From: Ktedonobacter robiniae
GTDB lineage: Bacteria; Chloroflexota; Ktedonobacteria; Ktedonobacterales; Ktedonobacteraceae
NCBI RefSeq assembly: GCF_016587375.1
Contig: NZ_BNJG01000002.1
Span: 2,480,001 to 2,544,000, forward strand
DNA length: 64,000 bases
Direction of reading: 5' to 3'
The position numbers and the translations under genes were made by a program. Below are positions 9,430-17,672 of the stretch, piece by piece; position 1 is the stretch's first letter, and each line of letters begins with the position of its first letter. The notes beneath the pieces are model-generated. The model worked only from the letters and a program-made list of their open reading frames with translations, did not search any database and had not been told where the DNA came from.

Positions 9430-10403
9430 ATGGAACACAACGTTCTGACGGGCATTCATCATCTCACAGCCATCGTGGGAGATCCCCAGGCAAATGTGGA
9501 TTTTTATACTCATGTGTTGGGACAACGCCTGGTCAAGCAAACGGTGAATTTTGATGATCCAGGCACCTATCATCTCTACTATGGAGATGAAACAGGAACA
9601 CCTGGCACGATTCTGACGTTCTTTCCCTGGCCGGAAGCGCCGCGAGGGCGCAGAGGAACTGGCCAGATTGTAGACATTTCCCTGGCTATCCCGGCAGATG
9701 CGCTCGACTATTGGATCGGCCGTTTATCTCACCAGGGGGTGACGATCACGGGGCAAGCCGCTCGTTTCCAGGAGCAGGTGATTTCCTTTCTTGATCCACA
9801 CGGCCTCTCCCTGGAGTTGGTAGCCTCCCGCGAGGCGAACCTCCGCCACGGCTGGAGACATGGGCCCGTTCCACAAGCGTATGCCATTCGAGGCTTCGCC
9901 AGTATTACACTGGCAGAGGCCCATCCGAGCCAACAGCCACTCTGCTCACTGAAGCGCTCGGTTTTCGTCCCTTGCAACAAGAAGGGAACCGCTTCAGATA
10001 CGAAGTCGGCCCAGGCGGCCCAGGCACCCGCGTCGATGTGTTGGAGTTGTCCAATCAGCCACGCGGGAGAATAGCAGTGGGCACCGTGCATCATGTGGCC
10101 TGGCGCACCGAGGATGACGCCCATCAACTTGCCTGGCGAGAGCATCTGTTAGGTCAGGACGGCGATGTGACGCCAGTGTTGGACCGCCAGTACTTCCGCT
10201 CGATCTACTTTCACGAACCAGGGGGCGTCCTGTTTGAAATTGCGACTGATCCTCCCGGCTTTGCCATTGATGAGTCGATCGAGCAGCTCGGAACGCACCT
10301 CAAGCTTCCCCCCTGGTTAGAATCAAGTCGTTCACAGATCGAGAATGTATTGCCCCCGCTTCATGTGCCAGTGGAGAATGCTGGCAGGAGCAATAACGAG
10401 TAA
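9430..10403 (+). pseudogene. VOC (MhqO/MhqE-like dioxygenase) gene, frameshifted
   Basis: The first frame (9430 onward, GGGAGGAAC before the ATG) encodes GIHHLTAI, FYTHVLGQRLVKQTVNFDD, YHLYYGDETGTPGTIL and the start of the second domain (RGFASITLAEAH). At about 9925-9935 the homology moves to the -1 frame: PTATLLTEALGFRPLQQEGN and on through VHHVAWRTEDDAHQLAW, RSIYFHEPGGVLFEIATDP to the TAA/TAG region at 10403. Together the two frames make a full-length 320-residue protein like the partial gene at 1-713. One base is missing, by mutation or by base calling. Confidence 0.85.
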
Positions 10404-10424
10404 TCGGGTGGAAGGAGATATTGA

Positions 10425-11084
10425 ATGGAGCAGCTTCATCATTTGAATAACGTGACCGGGCCACACCAGGGGCAGCCTGTACTTGTTGCGGGTTTGCCGC
10501 TTAAGCAGGCAAAAGCAGTTATGATCATGCTCCATGGACGTGGTGCATCAGCAGAAGATATCCTGAGTCTGACGAGCGAGCTACACCAGCCTGGTTTTAG
10601 CTATCTTGCACCACAGGCCGCTGGTTATTCGTGGTATCCCAATAGTTTTCTTGCACCTCTTGCCAGCAATGAGCCTGGTCTTACTTCCGCCCTGGCAGCC
10701 ATTGCATCTCTGCTGACTCAAGTAGCGGATGCAGGCATTAAACCTGAACGGACCATCCTCTTAGGTTTTTCACAAGGTGCCTGTCTGGCCCTTGAGTTTG
10801 CGGCCCGTAATGCCAGGCGCTATGGTGGTGTGGCGGGCTTGAGTGGTGGACTCATCGGGCCGGATGGCGCGCCGCGAAACTATCTCGGCTCGTTCGATGG
10901 GACCCCCATGTTTCTCGGCTGTAGTGATAGGGATTTCCATATTCCCAAAGAACGGGTTGAATATTCCGCTCAAGTGCTGCAACGGATGGGAGGACAGGTA
11001 ACGGCACACTTGTATCCCAACATGGGCCATACCATCAACCAGGATGAGATACACGTTGTGCAAGCCATGATGGCGGCAATTTGA
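10425..11084 (+). CDS. Phospholipase/carboxylesterase family hydrolase (MhqD-like)
   Basis: A 219-residue alpha/beta hydrolase. Oxyanion motif MLHGRGA (35-41), nucleophile Ser116 in GFSQGA, acid Asp168/170 in CSDRDFHIP and His202 in MGHTI. This layout is that of the carboxylesterase/YpfH/MhqD group. In Bacillus subtilis MhqD is paired with a VOC dioxygenase in the hydroquinone response; here it lies 22 bases after a VOC gene with GGAAGGAGA before its ATG, so the two were probably cotranscribed. Confidence 0.88.
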   Translation: MEQLHHLNNVTGPHQGQPVLVAGLPLKQAKAVMIMLHGRGASAEDILSLTSELHQPGFSYLAPQAAGYSWYPNSFLAPLASNEPGLTSALAAIASLLTQVADAGIKPERTILLGFSQGACLALEFAARNARRYGGVAGLSGGLIGPDGAPRNYLGSFDGTPMFLGCSDRDFHIPKERVEYSAQVLQRMGGQVTAHLYPNMGHTINQDEIHVVQAMMAAI

Positions 11085-11153
11085 GAAAAGGAGAAGGGAA
11101 GAGACTCATGAAGATGCGATTGCCCTTGTCCTGTAATGATATGGTATGCTTGA

Positions 11154-11208
11154 GAGTAGTATGGTGTGCCTGGACAGCCTGAGGCTGTCCAGGCACACCA
11201 TACTACTC
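11154..11208. terminator. Perfect 27-bp hairpin
   Basis: Left arm 11154-11180 and right arm 11182-11208 are exact reverse complements (GAGTAGTATGGTGTGCC...). It lies between the carboxylesterase stop and the GNAT start. It can act as an intrinsic-type terminator, although no T-run follows. Confidence 0.6.
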
Positions 11209-11289
11209 ACCAGGGCGAGCGTCGCAGGTGCGAGGAGTCAAGCAAACACCCTGCTCATGGCCTGGCTATATAGATAAAAAGGAAAAAGA

Positions 11290-11844
11290 ATGAGTAAACT
11301 CTCTCTCTGTATTCGTGTGGATGATGAAATCGAGTTACGCTTGAATGAGCAGCGGTATGTGGATGAGTATCATGCCCTGGTGGTGCGCAACATCGAGCAC
11401 TTGCGGGAGTGGATGCCCTGGGCGGCCTTCAAGCAGACGCCTGAAGTCATAAGTTCATATATGCGAGGCAGCATGCAGCAGTTCGCGGGTGGAGTAGGGC
11501 TGCCAACCAACCTCTGGTATAGGGGGCAAATGGTTGGTTCAATCGGTTTCCCCAGGATGAGCTGGGAGAGGCGCGTGGCGGAGATTGGCTACTGGCTGGA
11601 TAAAGATATGCAGGGCAAGGGAATTATCACCAGGGCTGTGAAGGCGCTTACCACCTATGCCTTCGAGGAGTATGGTCTCAACAAGGTTGAAATTCATGCC
11701 GCCGCTGGTAACAAGAAGAGTCGGGCCGTGCCAGAGAGGCTTGGTTTCGCGCAAGAGGGAATTCTGCGCCAGGCCGAATGGCTTAATGGCAAGGCGCATG
11801 ACATGATCGTGTATGGCATGCTCGTGGGCGCGTGGAAGTCTTAA
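11290..11844 (+). CDS. GNAT N-acetyltransferase, RimJ/RimL type
   Basis: A 184-residue acetyltransferase. The acetyl-CoA loop is DKDMQGKGI (105-112), preceded by the beta strands IGYWLD. The C-terminus (RAVPERLGFAQEGILRQAEW) carries the RimL-type LGF-x-EG-x-LR signature and YGML end. Family members acetylate ribosomal-protein N-termini or small amines such as antibiotics; the target here is unknown. AAAAAGGAAAAAG precedes the ATG. Confidence 0.9.
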   Translation: MSKLSLCIRVDDEIELRLNEQRYVDEYHALVVRNIEHLREWMPWAAFKQTPEVISSYMRGSMQQFAGGVGLPTNLWYRGQMVGSIGFPRMSWERRVAEIGYWLDKDMQGKGIITRAVKALTTYAFEEYGLNKVEIHAAAGNKKSRAVPERLGFAQEGILRQAEWLNGKAHDMIVYGMLVGAWKS

Positions 11845-11857
11845 GAAAGAGGTGTGA

Positions 11858-12418
11858 TTAGCGTCCCAGGCCTTGAACGAGGCAAGTTAGCCCAAGCGTA
11901 AAGCCTTCGGCCGGGAGGCAGCGCTGCATGTGCCCCGTCAGTTCAAGTGTGACGAAGCCGTGGATAAAGGCCCAGACGGCCTGCGTCGCGGCCTCTGCCT
12001 GGTCTTCTCCTACCAACTGGGCTGTGGCTGCGAGCATAGGCGCGAAGGTCGCAGCCGCAGAGGGAGGGGCATCGCCCTCCAGGGGTGGCGCGCCCATGAA
12101 TAGCAGAGTGTAAATGTGAGAATGTTGAAGCGCCCACTCGCGATAGGTCAGCCCCATAGCTTCTATTTGATGGCGCGGGTTCGGGCGTGCGAGGGCGGAG
12201 GCATGCTCCAACTTCTCAGCCAAGCGATAGAGTCCCCTTTCCGCCACCTCAGCCAGGAGTGCCGACTTATCGGCAAAGTGGTTATAGAGCGAGGAGGCCT
12301 GTACGTCCAATATCTGAGCCAGGCGGCGCATTGAGAGCGCCTCAACACCCTCCTGCTCCACCAGCTTGCACGCACAGGCCACCAGCTCTTGATGATCGAT
12401 CTTCTTTGTATATGCCAT
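11858..12418 (-). CDS. TetR family repressor, probably leaderless and autoregulated
   Basis: 186 residues from the ATG at 12418 (MAYTKKIDHQELV); an upstream in-frame start at 12445 would lie inside the promoter. HTH at about 8-52: GVEALSMRRLAQILDVQASS then LYNHFADKSALLAEVAE; C-terminal domain of the TetR_C_13 (WHG) kind, FMGAPPLEGD ... AFIHGFVTLELTGH. The promoter TTGACA (12450-12455), an 18-base spacer and TACACT (12426-12431) puts transcription start at or next to the ATG, so the mRNA should be leaderless. Its probable operator overlaps the -10 and recurs before the divergent cupin gene. Confidence 0.88.
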   Translation of the reverse strand: MAYTKKIDHQELVACACKLVEQEGVEALSMRRLAQILDVQASSLYNHFADKSALLAEVAERGLYRLAEKLEHASALARPNPRHQIEAMGLTYREWALQHSHIYTLLFMGAPPLEGDAPPSAAATFAPMLAATAQLVGEDQAEAATQAVWAFIHGFVTLELTGHMQRCLPAEGFTLGLTCLVQGLGR

Positions 12419-12521
12419 AACTAACAGTGTACATTTTTTGTACATGGCATGTCAAGCTTTTTCCTATCTCATATAACTAACAGTGTACATCTTGACAAGG
12501 AAGCATTGATGGATGTATATT
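12417..12521. promoter_or_regulatory. Divergent TetR/cupin promoter with duplicated operator
   Basis: The 18-base sequence ATAACTAACAGTGTACAT occurs twice, at 12417-12434 and 12473-12490. The first covers the -10 of the TetR promoter; the second abuts the -35 (TTGACA, 12492-12497) of a plus-strand promoter with -10 TATATT (12516-12521) and an 18-base spacer. The first copy is also half of a GTGTACA/TGTACAT dyad (12428-12444). This is what a TetR self-and-neighbour repression circuit looks like; binding is inferred. Confidence 0.7.
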
Positions 12522-12585
12522 GCTTGTGTAAGGTGAACAGCGTTCGTGTTGGTTGTCATAGTTGAGAGAAAGGAAGCGTATAGAT

Positions 12586-13146
12586 ATGGTTCGTGTGGGG
12601 GAAATGATTTTTGACCCTATTCGCAAACAAAAAATTATATTTCGCAAGACGGCGAAGGAGACGCGAGGTGAACTGGTTGAGGTAGAGGCTGTCTATCACC
12701 CGTCTTCAACGAAGCCTGCAACCCATGTTCATCCCCAACAGGAGGAGCGCTTTGAGGTCCTGGAGGGGAGCATCAACACGATCATTGCTGGCGAAAAGAA
12801 AACCTATCAAGCTGGCGAGATCTTTCATGTTCCCGCAGGTACCACCCATGAGATGTGGAATGGTGGCACGAGCGAGACTCGCGTGATCTGGCAAACGAGG
12901 CCAGCACTGCACACAGATGAATTTCTCGAAATTACTCTGGGTCTTGCCCAGGATGGCAAGACCAACCCGGAGGGGATACCCAATCTTTTACAGGCAGCCG
13001 TGATTATGTGGCAATATCGTCGCGAGTTTCACTTCGTCAAGCCGCCACTCATCGTGCAGAGAATACTCTTTGGGCTCCTGGCCTTTATTGGGCATTTGCG
13101 TGGCTATCATGGCGTCTATACCCCGGCAACGCATGAGCGCGATTGA
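12586..13146 (+). CDS. Cupin domain protein with C-terminal membrane segment
   Basis: 186 residues from the ATG at 12586 (AAGGAAG upstream; a TTG at 12562 is less likely). The cupin metal motif is THVHPQQEERFEVLEG (His47, His49, Glu53) with the second motif HVPAGTTHEMWN (His88). After residue 145 comes a hydrophobic stretch (IVQRILFGLLAFIGHLRGYH) suggesting membrane association. The catalytic role is unknown. It is controlled, by context, by the divergent TetR. Confidence 0.85.
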   Translation: MVRVGEMIFDPIRKQKIIFRKTAKETRGELVEVEAVYHPSSTKPATHVHPQQEERFEVLEGSINTIIAGEKKTYQAGEIFHVPAGTTHEMWNGGTSETRVIWQTRPALHTDEFLEITLGLAQDGKTNPEGIPNLLQAAVIMWQYRREFHFVKPPLIVQRILFGLLAFIGHLRGYHGVYTPATHERD

Positions 13147-13154
13147 GAGTTATA

Positions 13155-14420
13155 TTATCCAGCTTGCGTGTCTTCTTCCAGGGTCATCTCTGTCTCGCTT
13201 AGGGAGCCTGCCTGGCGAATATCTTTGTTCAGAGTTGTTAGCAAGGCGAGCACGAATAAGTAAGCTGAGAAGCTATAGACGGTGTTAATGGGTCCAAGCA
13301 ACTGGAGCATGATGCCCGCGATGGCTGCTCCCAGCGACATGGCACCAACCGTCAGCAGGCGGATGCTGCTGGTGACACGGCCGAAAATATTGTCGGGAAT
13401 GATCGAGGCCCGGTAACTCAACTGCGTGACATCGAAAATGACGAGGGCGAAGCTCATCAGGGCGCCGATGAGTCCTAACAAGAAGATATTGGGGGCGAGC
13501 GCGTAGAGCGGAAAGAGGAGTGCTGCAACCCACCCAAGGCCGATAGTGATGTGGGTAAAGCTCAGGCGTCGTTGTAGAGGTTCGATCAAGAAGGAGGCCG
13601 CGATCCCTCCCAGGGCATCTATGGTAAGGATAATGCCGATCTCGAAGGCAGAGGCATGTAAGTTCTGTGCGAGCACAATCAGGATGAGCGTGCTCCCTCC
13701 ATAGGCTATATTGCCTGCGCTGACGCGAAAGGCCAGGAAGCGCACCAGCGGTTGCTGCCAGATCCAGGCGACGCCCTCCTGAATTTCCTGGCGGAAGTTG
13801 CGCGGCATCGTCTGCCGCACCTGCTGAAACTGTATCCTGATCGCGGAGAGCGAGAGAACGGAAATAAGATAGGAGAGGGCATTCAGCAGAAAGGGCAGGG
13901 CCGCGTAAAGCGCGTAGAGCAGTCCACCCAGGGGCGCGCCGATGATGCCTGTGACAATGGAGGTTGCGTAATTTTGTCCCATTGCAGTAGGCAAGTGCTC
14001 TTTGCTGACAACATTGGGCAGCGAGGCCGTTTCGGCCAGGGTGAAGAAGGTTGCCAGGGCGCCACAGACCAGGGCCATAAGATAGATATGAGGCATGCTC
14101 AGGTGTCCCAGCCAGTAGGCCAGGAAGACGCTTCCCGTTGCCAGCGCTCGTCCGATATCACAAATGACCATCACGCGCTTACGGTCCCAGCGGTCAATCA
14201 GCACGCCAGCGGGTAGGCTCAGAAAAGGAAAAGGGAGCTTTTGCAGCGTCGCCACGATGCCAGCCTGGGCGGGAGAGTGCGTCAGCGCCAGGATGAGCAA
14301 AGGGAGGGGGACATCTTGCAGTACGTCCCCTAGAGAAGATAAGCCCTGCCCACTCCACAGCAAGAGGTAGTCGCGGTTCCGCCAGAGGGCTGCGCGTTTC
14401 TTTGGCATGTTTAATGGCAT
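13155..14420 (-). CDS. MFS efflux transporter (EntS/MefA-like)
   Basis: 421 residues from ATG 14420 (MPLNMPKKRAALWRNRDY; AAGGA 8 bases upstream), rather than the upstream in-frame start at 14465. Twelve hydrophobic segments; the loop between helices 2 and 3 reads PAGVLIDRWDRKRVMVICD, the MFS motif A. The FRNRDYLLLWSGQ-type N-terminus and SLPNVVSKEHLPTAMGQN segment are typical of MFS_3/EntS-like exporters of macrolides, siderophores and other drugs. Convergent with the cupin gene, 8 bases apart. Confidence 0.9.
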   Translation of the reverse strand: MPLNMPKKRAALWRNRDYLLLWSGQGLSSLGDVLQDVPLPLLILALTHSPAQAGIVATLQKLPFPFLSLPAGVLIDRWDRKRVMVICDIGRALATGSVFLAYWLGHLSMPHIYLMALVCGALATFFTLAETASLPNVVSKEHLPTAMGQNYATSIVTGIIGAPLGGLLYALYAALPFLLNALSYLISVLSLSAIRIQFQQVRQTMPRNFRQEIQEGVAWIWQQPLVRFLAFRVSAGNIAYGGSTLILIVLAQNLHASAFEIGIILTIDALGGIAASFLIEPLQRRLSFTHITIGLGWVAALLFPLYALAPNIFLLGLIGALMSFALVIFDVTQLSYRASIIPDNIFGRVTSSIRLLTVGAMSLGAAIAGIMLQLLGPINTVYSFSAYLFVLALLTTLNKDIRQAGSLSETEMTLEEDTQAG

Positions 14421-14490
14421 CTGAGCGTCCTTTCTTCCACAACTGATGCTCACTTTATCATGCAAAGGGCAAGCGCGTAAAGAAGAGAAT

Positions 14491-14541
14491 GAGAGGGATG
14501 TAGCGATGGAAACGACTCGTCCCCATCGCTACATCCCTCTC
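14491..14541. terminator. 19-bp perfect hairpin
   Basis: GAGAGGGATGTAGCGATGG at 14491-14509 pairs exactly with 14523-14541 around a 13-base loop. It lies downstream of the MBL hydrolase (minus strand) and upstream of the MFS gene, so it probably terminates the MBL transcript. Confidence 0.55.
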
Positions 14542-14559
14542 TCATCAGGTGGACTGTAT

Positions 14560-15327
14560 TTAGAAGGTAAGGATCTCTCCGTCCTGAGGAATCGAGACTT
14601 GTTTCTCCAGCTCTTCTGCCTCTAGCTTGTCTCTCAATGCGGCACGCGTGAGGCGACAGTGATTGATCGTTTCCATGTGTACCGCTACGATGTTTGCCTC
14701 AGGAATGCTGCGGCATACCTGGCACACATCGTTCTCGTCCATGGTGATGGGGCCGCCACCGGTGACAAAGGTTGGAGCACCGGCGTTAAGAACGACCACG
14801 TCTGGTTTGTGCTGTGTGAGGACCTGTTCAACGTCTGAGCACCAGATTGTATCGCCCGCAATATAGAGTGCTGGCTCCCCCTCGGCCTTCAATACAAAGC
14901 CAGAGACAGGACCCATCATTTTACCTAGCTCGCCTGTTCCATGCTGTCCTCCAGTGCGGTCGATCTCAAGCCCACACCATCTCAAGCGTTCACTTATCGG
15001 CATAACCTGGGTGAAGCCTGCCTGCTCTAGCTTAGCCTGGTCTGCTGGCTGACAGAGTAGAGGTAAATCTTTGGGGAGCAAGTTCTGTGCGGCTGGGTCC
15101 CAGTGGTCACGATGCGTATGAGTTATTAAAACAGCGTCCAGGTTGTTGATTGCCTGTTGTAACTCCTCATCGGAGAGTGGTAGCGGCACCATCGGATTGC
15201 GTATCTGATTGCCTGCGTTGGGAATGGGATCTATGGTTCCCTGAGGGCTGAGCATTGGATCGACCAGGATCTTGAGATTATGAATGGTCAGTACCAGGGT
15301 AGCGTGGCGCAGAAAGTGGATTTGCAT
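14560..15327 (-). CDS. MBL-fold metal-dependent hydrolase (UlaG/UPF0173-like)
   Basis: A 255-residue single-domain metallo-beta-lactamase fold. Metal motif HTHRDHW (His70, His72, Asp74, His75), with AGDTIW as the later Asp strand and VAVHMETINH as the C-terminal His region. Such proteins act on diverse esters or phosphodiesters; no substrate can be named. AAGGAGAGG precedes the ATG. An Lrp-type regulator is transcribed divergently 178 bases away and is its likely controller. Confidence 0.88.
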   Translation of the reverse strand: MQIHFLRHATLVLTIHNLKILVDPMLSPQGTIDPIPNAGNQIRNPMVPLPLSDEELQQAINNLDAVLITHTHRDHWDPAAQNLLPKDLPLLCQPADQAKLEQAGFTQVMPISERLRWCGLEIDRTGGQHGTGELGKMMGPVSGFVLKAEGEPALYIAGDTIWCSDVEQVLTQHKPDVVVLNAGAPTFVTGGGPITMDENDVCQVCRSIPEANIVAVHMETINHCRLTRAALRDKLEAEELEKQVSIPQDGEILTF

Positions 15328-15505
15328 TATGTTCCTCTCCTTCAGGCTAATCTATCTAACGAATCTATCGTTTAACAGCTCTTGTGATAAAATAATAGGA
15401 TATTTCAAGCCCTCTGTACATAAAATATGGAAAGTAAGCGAACCTTTTGCTTTCCCTTTGTAAGGAAAGAGAGCATGGTTGCTAAACAGTTGTTATGGGA
15501 TGATT

Positions 15506-15925
15506 ATGGACACAACGGATATTGCTATTGTTCAGGCTTTGCGAGAAGATAGCCGCCTATCTATGCGTAAGCTTGCTATGCTGGTTCATATGAGCGCGCC
15601 AGCCGTGGCTGAGCGTGTGCGTCGCCTGGAAGAAGAAGGGGTAATTACCGGCTACACTATTCGTGTGGATGAGCAGAAAATCGCTCCCAGGATGCTAGCA
15701 TATGTAAATGTGCATATGAAAACGAATCATCACCAGAGCTTTCTCCAGCTTATTGAGGGCAGGGAAGAGGTACGTGAGTGCCATCGTATTGCTGGCGGGA
15801 ATGTCTGTTATCTGTTGAAACTGGAAGTGATCGATCAAGGCACGCTCAATGAATTTTTAGATATCCTACTCCCCTATGCCAATTATAGTCTCAATGTTGT
15901 TATTGCCTCGACCATCAAACCATAG
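15506..15925 (+). CDS. Lrp/AsnC family transcriptional regulator
   Basis: 139 residues from ATG 15506 (MDTTDIAIVQALREDSRLSM); in-frame ATG 15500 and TTG 15479 are alternatives. N-terminal HTH LSMRKLAMLVHMSAPAVAER with the RRLEEEGVITGYT wing, then the RAM effector domain (about residues 65-139). Lrp-type proteins respond to amino acids or related small molecules. Short size and divergent position suggest local control of the MBL hydrolase gene. Confidence 0.92.
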   Translation: MDTTDIAIVQALREDSRLSMRKLAMLVHMSAPAVAERVRRLEEEGVITGYTIRVDEQKIAPRMLAYVNVHMKTNHHQSFLQLIEGREEVRECHRIAGGNVCYLLKLEVIDQGTLNEFLDILLPYANYSLNVVIASTIKP

Positions 15926-16009
15926 CGATGACTCTACCTCCCTCTAGCAAAGCTGGCCAAAGATATCTCAATGGTCAAAAGAAGAACAATGACGAGAAAA
16001 TGACGGAGG

Positions 16010-16440
16010 TCATGAGGCGAATTCTTCTATAGAAAAATAAAGTCCAAGCAAGGGGGGGTATGGGGTCGCCCAGAATCGTACAGTGGAATCACTGCTGCCG
16101 GAAGCGATAAGCTTGCCATCAGGAGACCAGGCCACGGATTTGGTCACGGCGAAATAGTTAGTGAGATTGTTTGTAGAGGTGAAGACAGTCTTTTTTGTAG
16201 TTGCGTCCCAGATCTGCATGGTATGATCATCGCTGCCCGACGCGATATACTTGCCATTGGGGGACCAGGCCACTGTGTTGATCTGGTCAGTATGACCCCT
16301 ATACGTCAGGTATTTATGGCTATTGATGACATCCCAGACCTGTACGGTATGATCCATGTTTCCTCCTGATGCGACACGCCTGCCGTCGGGAGACCAGGCC
16401 ACCGCATTCACTACATCTCTATGGCCCTCGTAGGTGAGGC
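16010..16440 (-). pseudogene. WD40 protein, C-terminal fragment with three repeats
   Basis: Three WD40 blades are clear: HRDVVNAVAWSPDGRRVASG ... VQVWD, TDQINTVAWSPNGKYIASGS ... MQIWD, and a last one with VAWSPDGKLIASGSSDSTVR and FWATPY. The repeat begins abruptly at about 16440 (SLTYEGH). Upstream of it the reading frame is unlike a WD40 protein and carries no start region or kinase domain, so the 5' part has been lost. In this group such arrays usually end Ser/Thr kinases or lipoproteins. Confidence 0.7.
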
Positions 16441-16664
16441 TTATGCTCCCTTGAAAACCTCTTTGGGCTCTAGAGAAATAGGAAAAAAAGGTTTTGCTAC
16501 GCGAAATGGAGGGCTCACGCCAGCTACTTGGTATTTTTCGACTCAGCATCCATCTCGAAATACTTCTTTGTCTTCTCATACAGGTATTGTTGCTTGCTTA
16601 GCGGGAAAAACGCAGGGAAAAAATGTTGGGACCCCTCCTGGACAGAAAAAGTCACTCCAACCTC
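16441..16664. other. Orphan segment that breaks the WD40 gene
   Basis: About 220 bases lie between the broken WD40 gene and the MerR promoter. A plus-strand frame reads APLKTSLGSREIGKKGFATR but has no recognisable start, and I can name no family. It may be a short repetitive element or debris from a deletion; no terminal inverted repeats were seen. Confidence 0.3.
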
Positions 16665-16695
16665 TTGACCTGGAGTTCACTCCAGGTTGTATAGT
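16665..16695 (+). promoter_or_regulatory. MerR-type promoter with 19-base spacer and operator dyad
   Basis: -35 TTGACC (16665-16670), a 19-base spacer and -10 TATAGT (16690-16695). The operator ACCTGGAGT-TC-ACTCCAGGT (16668-16687) is a perfect 9-bp dyad inside the spacer. An over-long spacer carrying a dyad is the hallmark of promoters that MerR-family activators untwist. The MerR gene ATG lies 6 bases after the -10. Confidence 0.85.
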
Positions 16696-16701
16696 TGGGG
16701 C

Positions 16702-17133
16702 ATGGAAACAAATTTTTCGATTCAACAGGTTGCTCAGCAGACCGGACTGAGCAGCGATACGCTGCGCTACTATGAACGCATCGGGCTGATTGAGCCGGTA
16801 CGGAGAGCGCCAAACGGCCATCGCCGTTATAGTCAGTAAGATATCTCCTGGCTCCAGACGCTGATTCGCCTGTGCGAGACGGATATGCCGCTGGCGCAGA
16901 TGATTCATTTTGCAGCGCTGCGTCGCCAGGGTGATGCCACTGCGACCGAGCGCCGGTTGATCCTGGAAGAACACCAACACGTTCTGGAAGAACATATGCA
17001 CAAGTTAGAGCAGCATATGGCCGCGCTGCGACGGAAGATCACGCACATGCGCGAGGTTGAAGAACGCAATAACGCGGCAGTCGCCCAGGTCTACGCGACA
17101 CTTCAAGATGAACCCACGGATACCGTTATTTAA
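16702..17133 (+). pseudogene. MerR family regulator with an in-frame stop codon
   Basis: The frame starts METNFSIQQVAQQTGLSSDT and shows the MerR winged helix (LRYYERIGLIEPVRRAPNGH), then RRYSQ followed by TAA (16837-16839) where homologues have Glu or Gln. It continues in the same frame, DISWLQTLIRLCETDMPLAQ, through a heptad coiled coil (LEEHQHVLEEHMHKLEQHM) to TAA at 17131-17133. A single base change explains the stop. The predicted mRNA is leaderless. It heads the aldehyde oxidoreductase genes and would be their regulator. Confidence 0.8.
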
Positions 17134-17159
17134 CGATAGAATCTATAGGAAAAGATATT

Positions 17160-17672
17160 ATGGCTACTTCCACAGAGACCTCCCTAGATGCTCAACTGAT
17201 TGCTGTGACGTTGCGTGTCAATGGCACAAAGCACGCGCTGCTCCTGGATACACGCGTGACACTGCTTGACGCGCTGCGCGAACATCTTGGACTGACGGGC
17301 ACAAAAAAGGGCTGTGACCACGGAGCCTGCGGCGCTTGCACGGTCCTGGCCGATAACCAGCGTATTCTCTCCTGCCTCACCCTCGCCTCGATGTGCGACG
17401 GGCGAGAGATTACGACGATTGAAGGCCTGGCCAATGGAGAAGAGCTTCACCCCATGCAGGCAGCCTTTATCGCTCACGATGGCTTTCAGTGCGGCTATTG
17501 TACTTCGGGACAGATTATGTCCGCCGTGGCTCTGCTCAACGAGGGGCACACGACTTCTCAGGAAGAGATCCGCGAGTTTATGAGTGGCAATCTCTGCCGC
17601 TGTGGCGCTTACTCCAATATTGTGGCCGCGATCTGGAGCGTGGTAGAGGGGGAAAAAGATGCAGCCTTTTAG
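17160..17672 (+). CDS. paoA: [2Fe-2S] subunit of a xanthine oxidase-family oxidoreductase (PaoA-like)
   Basis: A 170-residue iron-sulfur subunit. The N-terminal plant-ferredoxin cluster uses Cys52, 57, 60 and 72 (GCDHGACGACTVL); the C-terminal cluster uses Cys111, 114, 146 and 148 (CGYCTSGQ, CRCGA). It passes electrons between the molybdenum and FAD subunits encoded next. No Tat signal is present, unlike E. coli PaoA, so the complex is probably cytoplasmic. Starts 26 bases after the MerR gene and overlaps the FAD gene by 14 bases. Confidence 0.92.
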   Translation: MATSTETSLDAQLIAVTLRVNGTKHALLLDTRVTLLDALREHLGLTGTKKGCDHGACGACTVLADNQRILSCLTLASMCDGREITTIEGLANGEELHPMQAAFIAHDGFQCGYCTSGQIMSAVALLNEGHTTSQEEIREFMSGNLCRCGAYSNIVAAIWSVVEGEKDAAF

